DNA of 64,000 bases from Streptomyces zaomyceticus (GTDB lineage: Bacteria > Actinomycetota > Actinomycetes > Streptomycetales > Streptomycetaceae). Numbering within the stretch: position 1 is the stretch's first letter; every line of letters starts with the position of its first letter. The position numbers and the translations under genes are program-made. Under the pieces are notes generated by a model that ran no database searches, was not told where the DNA came from, and saw only the letters and a program-made list of their open reading frames with translations. Positions 1 through 7,568 of the stretch are shown here, one piece after another. Where the stretch lies: contig NZ_BNBZ01000014.1 of assembly GCF_014656215.1 (NCBI RefSeq), forward strand, positions 62,001 through 126,000, written 5' to 3'.

Positions 1-231
1 GGAGGCGCCTCGGAGTCCCTGGCGGCGGAGATCGCCGAGGCGAACACGGGCCTGGCCGCCCTCCGTCTCTGCGAGGCCGCCGGCGTCCCCCTCGGCGACC
101 TCGTGGCGGCCCGCGCCCGCGACGAGGCCCTGGCGGTCCTGCGGGGCGCGCCGGTGGCGGTGGACGTCGTCTGCATCGACCGGGCGGGGACGGTGGTGGG
201 CCGCTCGGCGGTGGCGGGACCGGGGGCGTGA
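1..231 (+). CDS. cbiD: Cobalt-precorrin-5B C1-methyltransferase, C-terminal fragment (partial)
   Basis: Open frame entering from the left edge, 76 residues before a TGA. It contains an AEANTGLAALRL-type helix and ends in a VDVVCIDRAGTVVGRS strand resembling the DREG-x-LVG ending of CbiD proteins. CbiD methylates C1 of the corrin ring in the anaerobic (early-cobalt) cobalamin route. The cobM and cobL genes 1 kb away on the other strand support this. Only the last fifth of the gene is present, so the call rests on a short conserved tail plus context; another corrinoid enzyme is possible. Confidence 0.6.
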   Translation, partial: GGASESLAAEIAEANTGLAALRLCEAAGVPLGDLVAARARDEALAVLRGAPVAVDVVCIDRAGTVVGRSAVAGPGA

Positions 232-292
232 CCCCCGGACCTCGATGACGGGACCGGGGGCGTGCCCCCCGGTCCCGCCGCCTCCGGGCCCG

Positions 293-1006
293 TCAGGCCG
301 TCGGGTAGCCGATCTCCCGTACGTCCTCCGCGAGGTCCGCGAGCGTCACCGCGGGGTTGAGGGTGGCGACGATCTCCGCCGTCAGCGGGCGCAGGGCGAG
401 GACGTGCCGGACCGCCTCGATGTCGACCGGCCGCTCGTAGGAGTCCTCGGCGAACTCCGTGTACGCCTCCGCCGAGCGGTCCGTCAGCAGGTGGAGAAGA
501 CGCCCGGAACCGTCCGGGTCCTCGCGGTCCTCCAGGTCCGTGAACTCCACCGGGCCCGTGTGCCAGTCCGTGTCCGCCGGCTCGCGCCACAGACAGGCGG
601 TGGTCACGTGGACCCCGTCCTCGTCGGTGAAGGCGGGCTCCGTCAGATACTCCCGGAACGCCTCCGGGACCCCGTCGATCACCCCGGGCCACGTCAGCCC
701 GTCCGCGAGCTCCCCGAACGGGCTCAGCGGCGACTCGTGGTCGAAGACGCGGGCGAACGCCCCGGCCGGCGACAGGACGATCGTGTACTCGTCCCCCGAA
801 CCGTTCCTCATCGACGCCAGCTGCTCGGTCTCCGACCAGTGCGCGTCGAAGGAGTAGTACCGGCTTTCCCACTCCGGGCTCAGCACGGCCTCCACCATCG
901 CGAGCCCCCGGCTGTGGTCGCGCAGTTCCTCGATACCCGGCAGCGCCCGGGCCACGTCGTAGACAGTCACGTCTCCATGAGACCGCACGCCTCCGGCAGC
1001 CGACAT
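293..1006 (-). CDS. Hypothetical protein, 237 aa
   Basis: Acidic cytoplasmic protein with no signal peptide or membrane helix. It is rich in Glu, Asp and Trp, with segments such as SPEWESRYYSFDAHWSE and a C-terminal helical part (VDIEAVRHVLALRPLTAEIVATL). I do not recognise the family; the look is that of a conserved Streptomyces cytosolic protein. The start is uncertain. The ATG used here has only a G-rich stretch upstream. An in-frame GTG at 970 (VTVYDVARALPG) follows GGAG but with very short spacing. It is divergent from the bL37 ORF, so the 60-base gap must hold both promoters. Confidence 0.7.
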   Translation of the reverse strand: MSAAGGVRSHGDVTVYDVARALPGIEELRDHSRGLAMVEAVLSPEWESRYYSFDAHWSETEQLASMRNGSGDEYTIVLSPAGAFARVFDHESPLSPFGELADGLTWPGVIDGVPEAFREYLTEPAFTDEDGVHVTTACLWREPADTDWHTGPVEFTDLEDREDPDGSGRLLHLLTDRSAEAYTEFAEDSYERPVDIEAVRHVLALRPLTAEIVATLNPAVTLADLAEDVREIGYPTA

Positions 1007-1069
1007 GCGGCCCCCGGGTCACGAACCTAGGCTTACCAGCACATACCCCCCGGATCGAGAGGGAGCCCC

Positions 1070-1144
1070 ATGGCCAAGCGAGGCAACAAGAGGCGCGCCC
1101 GCAAGAAGAAGAACGCGAACCACGGCAAGCGGCCCAACGCCTGA
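1070..1144 (+). CDS. Ribosomal protein bL37 (24 aa)
   Basis: A 24-residue ORF starting MAKRGNKRRARKKK and ending NHGKRPNA, about half Lys/Arg. This matches the actinobacterial large-subunit protein bL37, first seen in mycobacterial ribosome structures, which has the same length and the same ANHGKRPN ending. It lies in rRNA of the 50S subunit. The start is well supported: GAGAGGGAG lies 6-7 bases before the ATG. A long hairpin follows 48 bases after the stop. It is too short for most gene finders and easily missed. The match is from memory of the family rather than an alignment, but length, charge and ending agree closely. Confidence 0.85.
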   Translation: MAKRGNKRRARKKKNANHGKRPNA

Positions 1145-1192
1145 CGCCGGACGCCTGGCGTCGGTCGCCCGACGCCGGACGCCCGACGTCCA

Positions 1193-1236
1193 CGCGCCGG
1201 GGCCCCGGGGATCGGACTCCCCGGGGCCCCGGCGCG
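1193..1236. terminator. Strong bidirectional terminator hairpin
   Basis: A perfect 19-bp stem (1193-1211 with 1218-1236) with a 6-base loop, almost all G-C. It lies between the stops of bL37 (+) and cobM (-), so it can end transcription from both sides. There is no U-tract, as is usual in Streptomyces. Confidence 0.85.
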
Positions 1237-1253
1237 TTCGGGTGCGGAGCGGC

Positions 1254-2003
1254 TCAGCAGACGTGGCGGTCGCGCGCCGGGTCGTACAGGTGGCTGTCGC
1301 GGAACTCCGTGGCGGCGAGGGTGCGGCCGACGAGGATGACGGCCGTCTTCGTGATGCCGGCCTCCTTCGTCTGCGCCGCGATGTCCTCGAGGGTGCCCCG
1401 CAGCACGATCTCGTCCGGACGGCTGGCCATGGCCACGACGGCGGCGGGGCAGTCGGTGCCGTAGTGGGGGACGAGTTCGGCGACGACCCGGTCCACGTAG
1501 CGGGCGGCCAGGTGGAGGACGAGCAGGGCGCCGCTGCGGCCGAGGGTCGCCAGGTCCTCGCCCTCCGGCATGGGCGTGGCCTGCTGCGCGATACGGGTGA
1601 GGACGACCGTCTGGCCGACCGTGGGGACGGTCAGCTCCCGCTTGAGCGCGGCCGCGGCGGCGGCGAAGGCCGGGACGCCGGGGACGACCTCGTACGGGAT
1701 GCCCGCCTCGTCCAGGCGTCGCATCTGCTCGGCCATCGCGCTGAACACCGACGGGTCGCCGGAGTGCAGCCTGGCCACGTCCTGCCCGGCTTCGTGGGCG
1801 GCGGCGATCTCGGCGACGATCTGGTCCAGGTCCATCCGTGCCGTGTCGACGAGCTTCGCCTCCGGCGGGCACTCGGCGAGCAGCTCGGTGGGGACGAGGG
1901 AGCCGGCGTACAGGCAGACCCCGCAGGCCGCGAGAGTCCGCGCGCCGCGCACGGTGATCAGGTCGGCGGCGCCGGGGCCCGCGCCGATGAAGTAGACGGT
2001 CAT
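1254..2003 (-). CDS. cobM: Precorrin-4 C11-methyltransferase
   Basis: 249-aa SAM-dependent tetrapyrrole methylase (CobM/CbiF family), the usual length. It starts with the family signature VYFIGAGPGAADLITVRG. It also has the glycine loop HSGDPSVFSAMAEQ near residue 85 and the PGVPAFAAAAA turn near residue 110 that form the SAM and substrate pocket. It transfers a methyl group to C11 of precorrin-4 (or cobalt-precorrin-4) on the way to cobalamin. It overlaps cobL by four bases (ATGA), so the two are translationally coupled. The gene ends just before the long hairpin at 1193-1236. The product should be cytosolic and dimeric, as in the family. Confidence 0.95.
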   Translation of the reverse strand: MTVYFIGAGPGAADLITVRGARTLAACGVCLYAGSLVPTELLAECPPEAKLVDTARMDLDQIVAEIAAAHEAGQDVARLHSGDPSVFSAMAEQMRRLDEAGIPYEVVPGVPAFAAAAAALKRELTVPTVGQTVVLTRIAQQATPMPEGEDLATLGRSGALLVLHLAARYVDRVVAELVPHYGTDCPAAVVAMASRPDEIVLRGTLEDIAAQTKEAGITKTAVILVGRTLAATEFRDSHLYDPARDRHVC

Positions 2004-3226
2004 CCCTCTTCAGAACCTTTCGTTACGGACCACTGGGTCACCGGCATCGCCTGGCGCCAGCCGGTGAAGCCGCCGACGGGGACGGCGGCGGCGACGGCGA
2101 GCCGGATCAGTTCGCCGCCGTGGCGGCGGTAGCGGTCGGCGAGCAGGGCCTCGGACTCGAGCGTCACCGTGTTGGCGACGAGCCGGCCGCCGGCGGGCAG
2201 CGCGTCCCAGCAGGCGTCGAGGAGGCCGGGGGCGGTGAGGCCGCCGCCGATGAAGACCGCGTCGGGGGTCTCCAGGCCGGCGAGGGCCGTCGGGGCGGGC
2301 CCGGTGACCACGCGCAGGCCGGGGACGCCGAGGGTGTCGGCGTTCCGCTCGATCCGGGCCGCCCTTTCCGCCGACTTCTCGACGGCGACCGCCCGGCAGG
2401 AGCGGTGGGTCCGCATCCATTCGATGCCGATGGAGCCGGAGCCGCCGCCGATGTCCCAGAGGAGTTCGCCGGGCGCGGGGGCGAGGGCGGCGAGCGTGGC
2501 GGCGCGGACGTACCGCTTGGTGAGCTGCCCGTCGTGCTCGTACGCCTCGTCGGGCAGACCGGGCGCGGCGCCGAGCCGGAGGGTGTCCGGGTCGCGCACG
2601 CAGTCGAGGGCGAGGACGTGCAGCGCGTCGGTCCGCTCGTACGGCCAGTCGGCGGCGGTCGCGTCGAGGAGCCGTTCGGCGGGCCCGCCGAGCTGCTCCA
2701 GGACCCGGACGCGGGTGCCGCTCCAGCCGGTGTCCCGGAGGAGGGCCGCGACCCGGGCGGGGGTTTCGGGGCCCTCGCCGAGGACGAGCACCCGGCGTCC
2801 CGGGTGGAGGGCGGCGGAGAGCGCGGCGAGCGGCCTGGCGACGAGGGAGACGGTCTCGACGGCTTCCAGCGGCCAGCCGAGCCGGGCGCAGGCGTACGAG
2901 ACGGAGGAGGGGTGCGGGTGGATCCGGAGGCGGTCGGCGCCGACGGTCTCGGCGAGGGTGCGGCCGATGCCGTAGAAGGAGGGGTCGCCGCTGGCGAGGA
3001 CGGCGATCGCCCGGCCCCGGTGGGCGGCGAGCAGTCCGGGGACGGCGGGCCGCAGCGGGGAGGGCCAGGGGATCCGTTCGCCGGGGCAGTGGTCACCGGG
3101 CAGCAGGTCGAGCTGGCGGGGAGCGCCGATCAGGACCTCGGCGGTGCGCAGGGCCCGACGGGAGCTCTCGGGGAGCCCGTCCCAGCCGTCCGCGCCGATT
3201 CCGACGACCGCTATCGCACCGTTCAC
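2000..3226 (-). CDS. cobL: Precorrin-6Y C5,15-methyltransferase (CbiE-CbiT fusion)
   Basis: Two-domain enzyme. Residues 1-210 are a CbiE-like methylase (IAVVGIGADGWDGL start, ASGDPSFYGIG loop near 80). Residues 215-408 are a CbiT-like class I methyltransferase with LLWDIGGGSGSIGIEW near 257. CobL methylates C5 and C15 and decarboxylates the C12 acetate. I chose the GTG at 3226, giving 408 aa with VVGIG close to the N-terminus as in the family. The frame is open to a further GTG at 3286, which would add 20 atypical residues. It overlaps cobM by four bases. No cobalamin riboswitch is visible upstream. Confidence 0.93.
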   Translation of the reverse strand: MNGAIAVVGIGADGWDGLPESSRRALRTAEVLIGAPRQLDLLPGDHCPGERIPWPSPLRPAVPGLLAAHRGRAIAVLASGDPSFYGIGRTLAETVGADRLRIHPHPSSVSYACARLGWPLEAVETVSLVARPLAALSAALHPGRRVLVLGEGPETPARVAALLRDTGWSGTRVRVLEQLGGPAERLLDATAADWPYERTDALHVLALDCVRDPDTLRLGAAPGLPDEAYEHDGQLTKRYVRAATLAALAPAPGELLWDIGGGSGSIGIEWMRTHRSCRAVAVEKSAERAARIERNADTLGVPGLRVVTGPAPTALAGLETPDAVFIGGGLTAPGLLDACWDALPAGGRLVANTVTLESEALLADRYRRHGGELIRLAVAAAVPVGGFTGWRQAMPVTQWSVTKGSEEG

Positions 3227-3344
3227 GTCGGCGACTCTACGTGAGGGCCGTTTTCCGGCGGTACGTGGCGGGCCCCACTCGGACACCGTCCCGAATCCCG
3301 GTCGGGCACCGCCCCGGGCCCGCCCCGGGCGCCGCGGGTTCCGC

Positions 3345-3473
3345 CTACTTCTGGGCGTGCTGTCCCACGTAGAAGAGGATCCAGACGAAGCCGGCGAAGG
3401 CGTGCGTCGCGAAGACGTACACGAAGACGCGGAGCATCACGCCGCGCTCTTTCCAGCTCTCCAGATCGGTCAT
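3345..3473 (-). CDS. DUF6126-like small membrane protein, 42 aa
   Basis: MTDLESWKERG followed by one hydrophobic helix (VFVYVFATHAFAGFVWILFYVG) and a short QHAQK tail. The pattern charged N-terminus, then RxFxYxxATHxFAGFxxLLF, resembles the DUF6126 family of Streptomyces micro-proteins. Function is unknown; it should be a single-pass membrane peptide. The start follows a weak CTGGAA motif. It sits upstream of cobL on the same strand, 118 bases from the cobL start, so cotranscription is possible but not shown. Confidence 0.75.
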   Translation of the reverse strand: MTDLESWKERGVMLRVFVYVFATHAFAGFVWILFYVGQHAQK

Positions 3474-3547
3474 GCGTTCCAGGGTACGGGCGGGGGCGGC
3501 CTCGTCACGGGCCGGAATAGACGGGGTGGTGGCACCGTTGAGCCAGA

Positions 3548-3565
3548 TAGTTTAAGCTTCAACCA
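3548..3565. promoter_or_regulatory. MarR-like operator upstream of the flavin monooxygenase operon
   Basis: An 18-bp imperfect palindrome, TAGTTTAAGCTTCAACCA, with 7 of 9 positions pairing around a central AAGCTT. It lies 39-56 bases before the ATG of the luciferase-like gene. A related dyad (52759-52774) precedes the pirin gene. The AGTTNAA half-site is the kind bound by MarR-family redox regulators; no MarR gene is in the window. Confidence 0.55.
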
Positions 3566-3603
3566 CTAGCCGCGAGGCACCAGGAACGCGAGAGGTGAGC
3601 ACG

Positions 3604-4692
3604 ATGCAGTTCGGGATCTTCACCGTCGGCGACGTGACGACCGACCCCACCACCGGCCGCACCCCCACCGAGCACGAGCGGATCAAGAACACCGTCGCCA
3701 TCGCGCTCAAGGCCGAGGAGGTCGGGCTGGACGTCTTCGCGACCGGGGAGCACCACAACCCGCCGTTCGTGCCGTCCTCCCCCACCACCCTCCTCGGGCA
3801 CATAGCCGCCCGTACGGAGAACCTGATCCTCTCCACGTCCACCACGCTGATCACCACCAACGACCCGGTGAAGATCGCCGAGGACTACGCGACCCTCCAG
3901 CACCTCGCCGACGGCCGCGTGGACCTGATGATGGGCCGCGGCAACACCGGCCCGGTCTACCCGTGGTTCGGGCAGGACATCCGGCAGGGCATCCCGCTCG
4001 CCATCGAGCACTACGCGCTCCTCCACAAGCTGTGGAGGGAGGACGTGGTCGACTGGGAGGGCAAGTTCCGCAGCGCCCTCCAGGGCTTCACCTCCACCCC
4101 GCGCCCGCTCGACGACGTCCCGCCGTTCGTCTGGCACGGCTCCATCCGCTCCCCGGAGATCGCCGAGCAGGCGGCCTACTACGGCGACGGATTCTTCGCC
4201 AACCACATCTTCTGGCCCAAGCAGCACACCGAGAAGATGGTCCACCTCTACCGCCGGCGGTACGCCCACTACGGCCACGGCACCCCCGAGCAGGCGATCG
4301 TCGGCCTCGGCGGCCAGGTCTTCATGCGCAAGAACTCGCAGGACGCGGTACGGGAGTTCCGCCCGTACTTCGACAACGCGCCGGTCTACGGCCACGGCCC
4401 CTCCCTGGAGGAGTTCTCCCGGGAGACCCCGCTGACCGTCGGCTCGCCGCAGGAGGTCATCGAGCGCACCCTGTCCTTCCGCGACTACGTGGGCGACTAC
4501 CAGCGCCAGCTGTTCCTGGTCGACCACGCCGGACTGCCCCTCAAGACGGTCCTGGAACAGCTCGACATCCTCGGCGAGGAGGTCGTGCCGGTGCTGCGCA
4601 AGGAGTTCGCCAACCTGCGCCCAGCCGGCGTCCCGGACTCGGCGCCGCTCCACCCCGCCGTCCTCGCGTCCCGCACCGAGAAGGAGTCGTAA
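3604..4692 (+). CDS. FMN-dependent luciferase-like monooxygenase (CE1758 family)
   Basis: 362-aa LLM-class flavin monooxygenase with the bacterial luciferase TIM-barrel pattern: FGIFTVGDVT strand, EEVGLDVFATGEHHNPPF, LSTSTTLITTNDPVKIAEDYATLQHLADGR and DLMMGRGNTGPVYPWFG. Together with the FMN reductase that starts four bases downstream it forms the CE1758/CE1759-type pair. In such a pair the reductase supplies FMNH2 and the monooxygenase oxidises an unknown substrate. The ATG at 3604 is chosen because GAGAGG lies about 8 bases upstream. A GTG at 3595 would leave no spacing. Expression is probably controlled at the palindrome 3548-3565. Confidence 0.9.
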   Translation: MQFGIFTVGDVTTDPTTGRTPTEHERIKNTVAIALKAEEVGLDVFATGEHHNPPFVPSSPTTLLGHIAARTENLILSTSTTLITTNDPVKIAEDYATLQHLADGRVDLMMGRGNTGPVYPWFGQDIRQGIPLAIEHYALLHKLWREDVVDWEGKFRSALQGFTSTPRPLDDVPPFVWHGSIRSPEIAEQAAYYGDGFFANHIFWPKQHTEKMVHLYRRRYAHYGHGTPEQAIVGLGGQVFMRKNSQDAVREFRPYFDNAPVYGHGPSLEEFSRETPLTVGSPQEVIERTLSFRDYVGDYQRQLFLVDHAGLPLKTVLEQLDILGEEVVPVLRKEFANLRPAGVPDSAPLHPAVLASRTEKES

Positions 4693-4695
4693 GCC

Positions 4696-5319
4696 ATGCA
4701 GACCCTCAAGCTGGTCGCCGTCTCCGCCGGCCTCAGCTCCCCCTCCTCCACCCGGCTGCTCACCGACCGGCTCCTCCAGGCCGCCCGGTACCGGCTGGCC
4801 GAGCAGGAGTACGCCGTCGACGTCCAGGTCGTCGAACTGCGCGACCTGGCCGTGGACATCGCCAACAACTTCGCGACCGGCTTCCCCTCCGGGCGGCTCC
4901 AGGACGCGATCGACACGGTGACCGGCGCGGACGGGGTCATCGCGGTGACCCCGGTCTTCACCGCCTCGTACAGCGGGCTGTTCAAGTCGTTCTTCGACCT
5001 GATCGACCCGGCCGCGCTGACCGGCACCCCGGTCCTCATCGGGGCGACCGGCGGCACCGCCCGGCACTCGCTCGTCCTGGACCACGCCCTGCGGCCGCTC
5101 TTCGCCTATCTGCGGGCCCTCGTCGTCCCCACCGCCGTCTACGCGGCCTCGGAGGACTGGGGCTCGGGCGGCGACGCTTACACGGAGGGGCTCCCCTCCC
5201 GGATCACCCGGGCGGGGAACGAGTTCGCGGACACGGTCGCGGCCCGGCCGGCCGGACGGGTGGAGGACGACGAGGTCGTCCCGTTCGAGCGCCAATTGGC
5301 CGATCTGCGACTGGATTGA
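4696..5319 (+). CDS. NAD(P)H-dependent FMN reductase (CE1759 family)
   Basis: 207-aa flavodoxin-like reductase. It shows the SAGLSSPSSTRLLTDRLL phosphate-binding loop near residue 10, VIAVTPVFTASYSGLFKSFFDLI in the middle, and a PVLIGATGG strand-turn. It reduces FMN with NAD(P)H and passes it to the monooxygenase encoded immediately upstream, four bases away in the same operon. Length is normal for the family. The product is cytosolic and expected to be dimeric. The next gene, a universal stress protein, begins 52 bases later and could be read from the same transcript. Confidence 0.9.
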   Translation: MQTLKLVAVSAGLSSPSSTRLLTDRLLQAARYRLAEQEYAVDVQVVELRDLAVDIANNFATGFPSGRLQDAIDTVTGADGVIAVTPVFTASYSGLFKSFFDLIDPAALTGTPVLIGATGGTARHSLVLDHALRPLFAYLRALVVPTAVYAASEDWGSGGDAYTEGLPSRITRAGNEFADTVAARPAGRVEDDEVVPFERQLADLRLD

Positions 5320-5371
5320 TCCGTTTGTTACGTTGTGGGGGAGGGTTCCCGACAACGAACGGAGGTCGGCG

Positions 5372-5809
5372 ATGGCCGGCAGGATCGTGGTGGGCGTGGA
5401 CGGATCGGAGCCGTCCCTGAGGGCGCTGAAGTGGGCGGCCGGACAGGCCGCCCTGACCGGGGACTCCCTGCAGACGGTGATCGGCTGGGAGTACCCGGCC
5501 TCATGGGCGACGCTCATGCCGGGCGTACCACCGGAGTTCGACCCCGAGCGGCTCGCGAAGCAGATCCTCGACGAGTCGATCGACCAGGCCCTCACCCCGG
5601 GGGAGGCCGCCGCCGTCATCCGCACGGTCGTCGGCGGCAACCCCACGCAGGCCCTCATCGACGCGGCGAAGGGCGCGAGCCTCCTCGTCGTCGGCGACCG
5701 CGGCTACAGCGGCTTCAAGGCGGCCGTGCTCGGCTCGGTCTCCTCGCACGTCACCCAGCACGCGTCGTGCCCGGTGGTGGTCGTACGGGGCGAGCCGACG
5801 GACGGCTAG
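5372..5809 (+). CDS. Universal stress protein (UspA family)
   Basis: 145-aa single-domain Usp. It has the RIVVGVDGSEPSLRALKWA N-terminal strand-helix, the ATP-binding type GDRGYSGFKAAVLGSVSSHVTQHASCPVVVVR near residues 107-140 (G-2x-G-9x-G-S pattern), and NPTQALIDAA. Such proteins bind ATP and accompany dormancy or redox stress, which fits the flavin operon upstream. The ATG at 5372 is preceded by GGAGG at a six-base spacing, so the upstream extension of the open frame is not used. A hairpin follows directly after the stop. Confidence 0.92.
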   Translation: MAGRIVVGVDGSEPSLRALKWAAGQAALTGDSLQTVIGWEYPASWATLMPGVPPEFDPERLAKQILDESIDQALTPGEAAAVIRTVVGGNPTQALIDAAKGASLLVVGDRGYSGFKAAVLGSVSSHVTQHASCPVVVVRGEPTDG

Positions 5810-5811
5810 GT

Positions 5812-5842
5812 CGTCTCTTTCCGGCAAGATCCGGAAGAGACG
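5812..5842. terminator. Bidirectional terminator hairpin
   Basis: Arms CGTCTCTTTCCGG and CCGGAAGAGACG pair over 12 bp with one bulged T and a 6-base loop. It is located between the convergent Usp and MerR-PP2C genes. Confidence 0.75.
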
Positions 5843-5871
5843 GCCCAGCCGGCGGGCCGGACCCGGTGTCC

Positions 5872-7056
5872 TCAGGCGGGCACCACGTCCGCCACCACAC
5901 ACGCCACGTTGTCCGGGCCGCCCAGGTCCCGCGCCAGGGCGACCAGGGCCTCGGCCGCGTCGTCCGGGCCGACGGCCGCGGCGAGCGCGCGGTGCACGGC
6001 CTCGGCCGGGGCGACCGCGGAAAGCCCGTCCGTGCACAGCAGATAGCGGTCCCCGGGCCGCGTCTCGTGCACTCCCAGCTCCGGCTCGGGCGGCACGCCC
6101 CCGCCGTCCAGGGCCTTCAGGAGCAGCGCCCGGTCGGGGCGGTCCGCCGCCTCGGCCGGGTCCAGTTCGCCCGCGTCGACGAGGGCCTGGACCACGGTGT
6201 GGTCGCGGGTGAGGCGCACGAGCGTGCCGTCCCGCAACAGATACGCCCGCGAGTCGCCCACATGGGCGAGGGCGAGGCGTCCGCCCGTCCACACGGCCGC
6301 GGTCAGTGTCGTACCCGAGTCGGCCAGACCGGAGACCGCGCCGTCGGCCGTGCGCACCGCGTCCTCCAGGGCGTTGAGCACGTCCCCGGCACGTGCCGAC
6401 GGCGCCGGCGGCGGTACGGCCCCCAGCGCGGCGACCGCGGCGAGCGCCGCGCGCGCCCCCTCGGGGCCGTACCCGTCGGCGACCGCCAGCAGATGCGGGC
6501 CCGCGTGGGCCGCGTCCTGCTGGGTGTCGCGGACCGAGCCGCGGTCGAGGCGTACCGCGGTCCGCAGCGCGAACGCGGGCGGGGCGGTCGGCCCGGCACC
6601 CGCTCCGGGCCCCGGCCCGGTGGCCGTCCCGTCGGTCGTCTCGTCGAACATCTCGTCGGTCGTCCCGTCGGTCATCTCGGTGGGTCCCTTCAGCCGGTCC
6701 ACCAGGGAGGCCGCCAGGTCCCGGCGCGCCGCGGTCTCCGACTCGATCCGCGCCCAGTGGCCGCGGATCGCACGGGCCGCGGCCGCCGCGTCGGACCCGT
6801 ACAGCTCGCAGACGCGTCCCACCTCGGCGAGCGGCATGTCGATCCGCCGCAGCCAGGCGATCAGCCGGGCCCGTTCGAGCTGCTCCGCGGCGTAGTAGCG
6901 GTAGCCGGTGAACGGGTCGACGCGGGCGGGCGGCAGCAGGCCGAGTTCGTCGTAACGGCGCAGCACCTTGGCGGAGAGCCGGGAGGCACGCGCGAAGTCC
7001 CCGATGGTCAGCATCGGCCCGGACACGGGCGGGGACATGGGCTCTTCGTCGCGCAC
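5872..7056 (-). CDS. MerR-type regulator fused to a PP2C-family protein phosphatase
   Basis: 394 aa. Residues 15-85 are a MerR winged helix (MLTIGDFARASRLSAKVLRRYDELGLLPPARVDPFTGYRYY). A helical segment follows to about 115, then a Thr/Gly/Pro-rich linker to about 160. The C-terminal half is a PP2C (PPM) phosphatase with VADGYG, SGTTLTAAVW, HVGDSRAYLLRDG, LLCTDGLS and GPDNVACVV, so the metal-binding Asp residues are present. It probably couples DNA binding to dephosphorylation of Ser/Thr-phosphoproteins. The GTG start at 7056 is set by GGAGGAG eight bases upstream; a longer open frame exists but lacks such a site. No cognate kinase is adjacent. Confidence 0.88.
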   Translation of the reverse strand: MRDEEPMSPPVSGPMLTIGDFARASRLSAKVLRRYDELGLLPPARVDPFTGYRYYAAEQLERARLIAWLRRIDMPLAEVGRVCELYGSDAAAAARAIRGHWARIESETAARRDLAASLVDRLKGPTEMTDGTTDEMFDETTDGTATGPGPGAGAGPTAPPAFALRTAVRLDRGSVRDTQQDAAHAGPHLLAVADGYGPEGARAALAAVAALGAVPPPAPSARAGDVLNALEDAVRTADGAVSGLADSGTTLTAAVWTGGRLALAHVGDSRAYLLRDGTLVRLTRDHTVVQALVDAGELDPAEAADRPDRALLLKALDGGGVPPEPELGVHETRPGDRYLLCTDGLSAVAPAEAVHRALAAAVGPDDAAEALVALARDLGGPDNVACVVADVVPA

Positions 7057-7196
7057 GGCTCGATTCTCCTCCCTGAGCCGGGCTTTCCGCCCGGCACGGC
7101 CGATGCTGGGCCTTCCCCGCGGGGGAAGGTCAACCGACAGGGCCTGGGGGCGGCGCACGCCGTGCGCCCGGCCGACGCCCGGCGCATGATGCCCTC

Positions 7197-7568
7197 ATGG
7201 ACATCAAGCTGGAACTGATCGGCGTGCCCGTCACCGACATCGACCGGGCCAAGGCCTTCTACGAGCGGGTGGGGTTCCTCGCCGACCACGACATCCCGGT
7301 CAGCGAGGACATCCGCTTCGTGCAGATGACCCCGCCCGGCTCGGCCTGCTCGATCGCCTTCGGCAAGGGCATCACCGAGATGGCCCCGGGCTCCCTCGAC
7401 AACATGCAGGTCGTGGTCACGGACATCGAGGAGGCGCACCGCGAGCTGACGGCCCGCGGGGTCGAGGTCAGCGGCATCGACGACCAGCCCTGGGGCTCCT
7501 TCGTCTACTTCGCCGACCCGGACGGCAACCGCTGGGCGGTTCAGCAGACCACTCCGCGGAACTCCTGA
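7197..7568 (+). CDS. VOC (glyoxalase-fold) family protein
   Basis: 123 aa with paired beta-alpha-beta-beta-beta modules. The N-terminal motif is IGVPVTDIDRAKAFYERVGF. The C-terminal motif is GSFVYFADPDGNRWAVQQT, with an FxDPDGN ending typical of VOC metalloenzymes and antibiotic-binding relatives. One metal-type Glu/His pattern is not obvious, so catalytic activity is uncertain. It is divergent from the MerR-PP2C gene and converges on the ABC exporter with no gap (the two stops abut at 7568/7569). Confidence 0.88.
   Translation: MDIKLELIGVPVTDIDRAKAFYERVGFLADHDIPVSEDIRFVQMTPPGSACSIAFGKGITEMAPGSLDNMQVVVTDIEEAHRELTARGVEVSGIDDQPWGSFVYFADPDGNRWAVQQTTPRNS

Noticed and set aside
2000..3300. Cobalamin riboswitch before cobL/cobM
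   Set aside because: No B12-box-like sequence or extended leader is visible upstream of 3226 or 3473.
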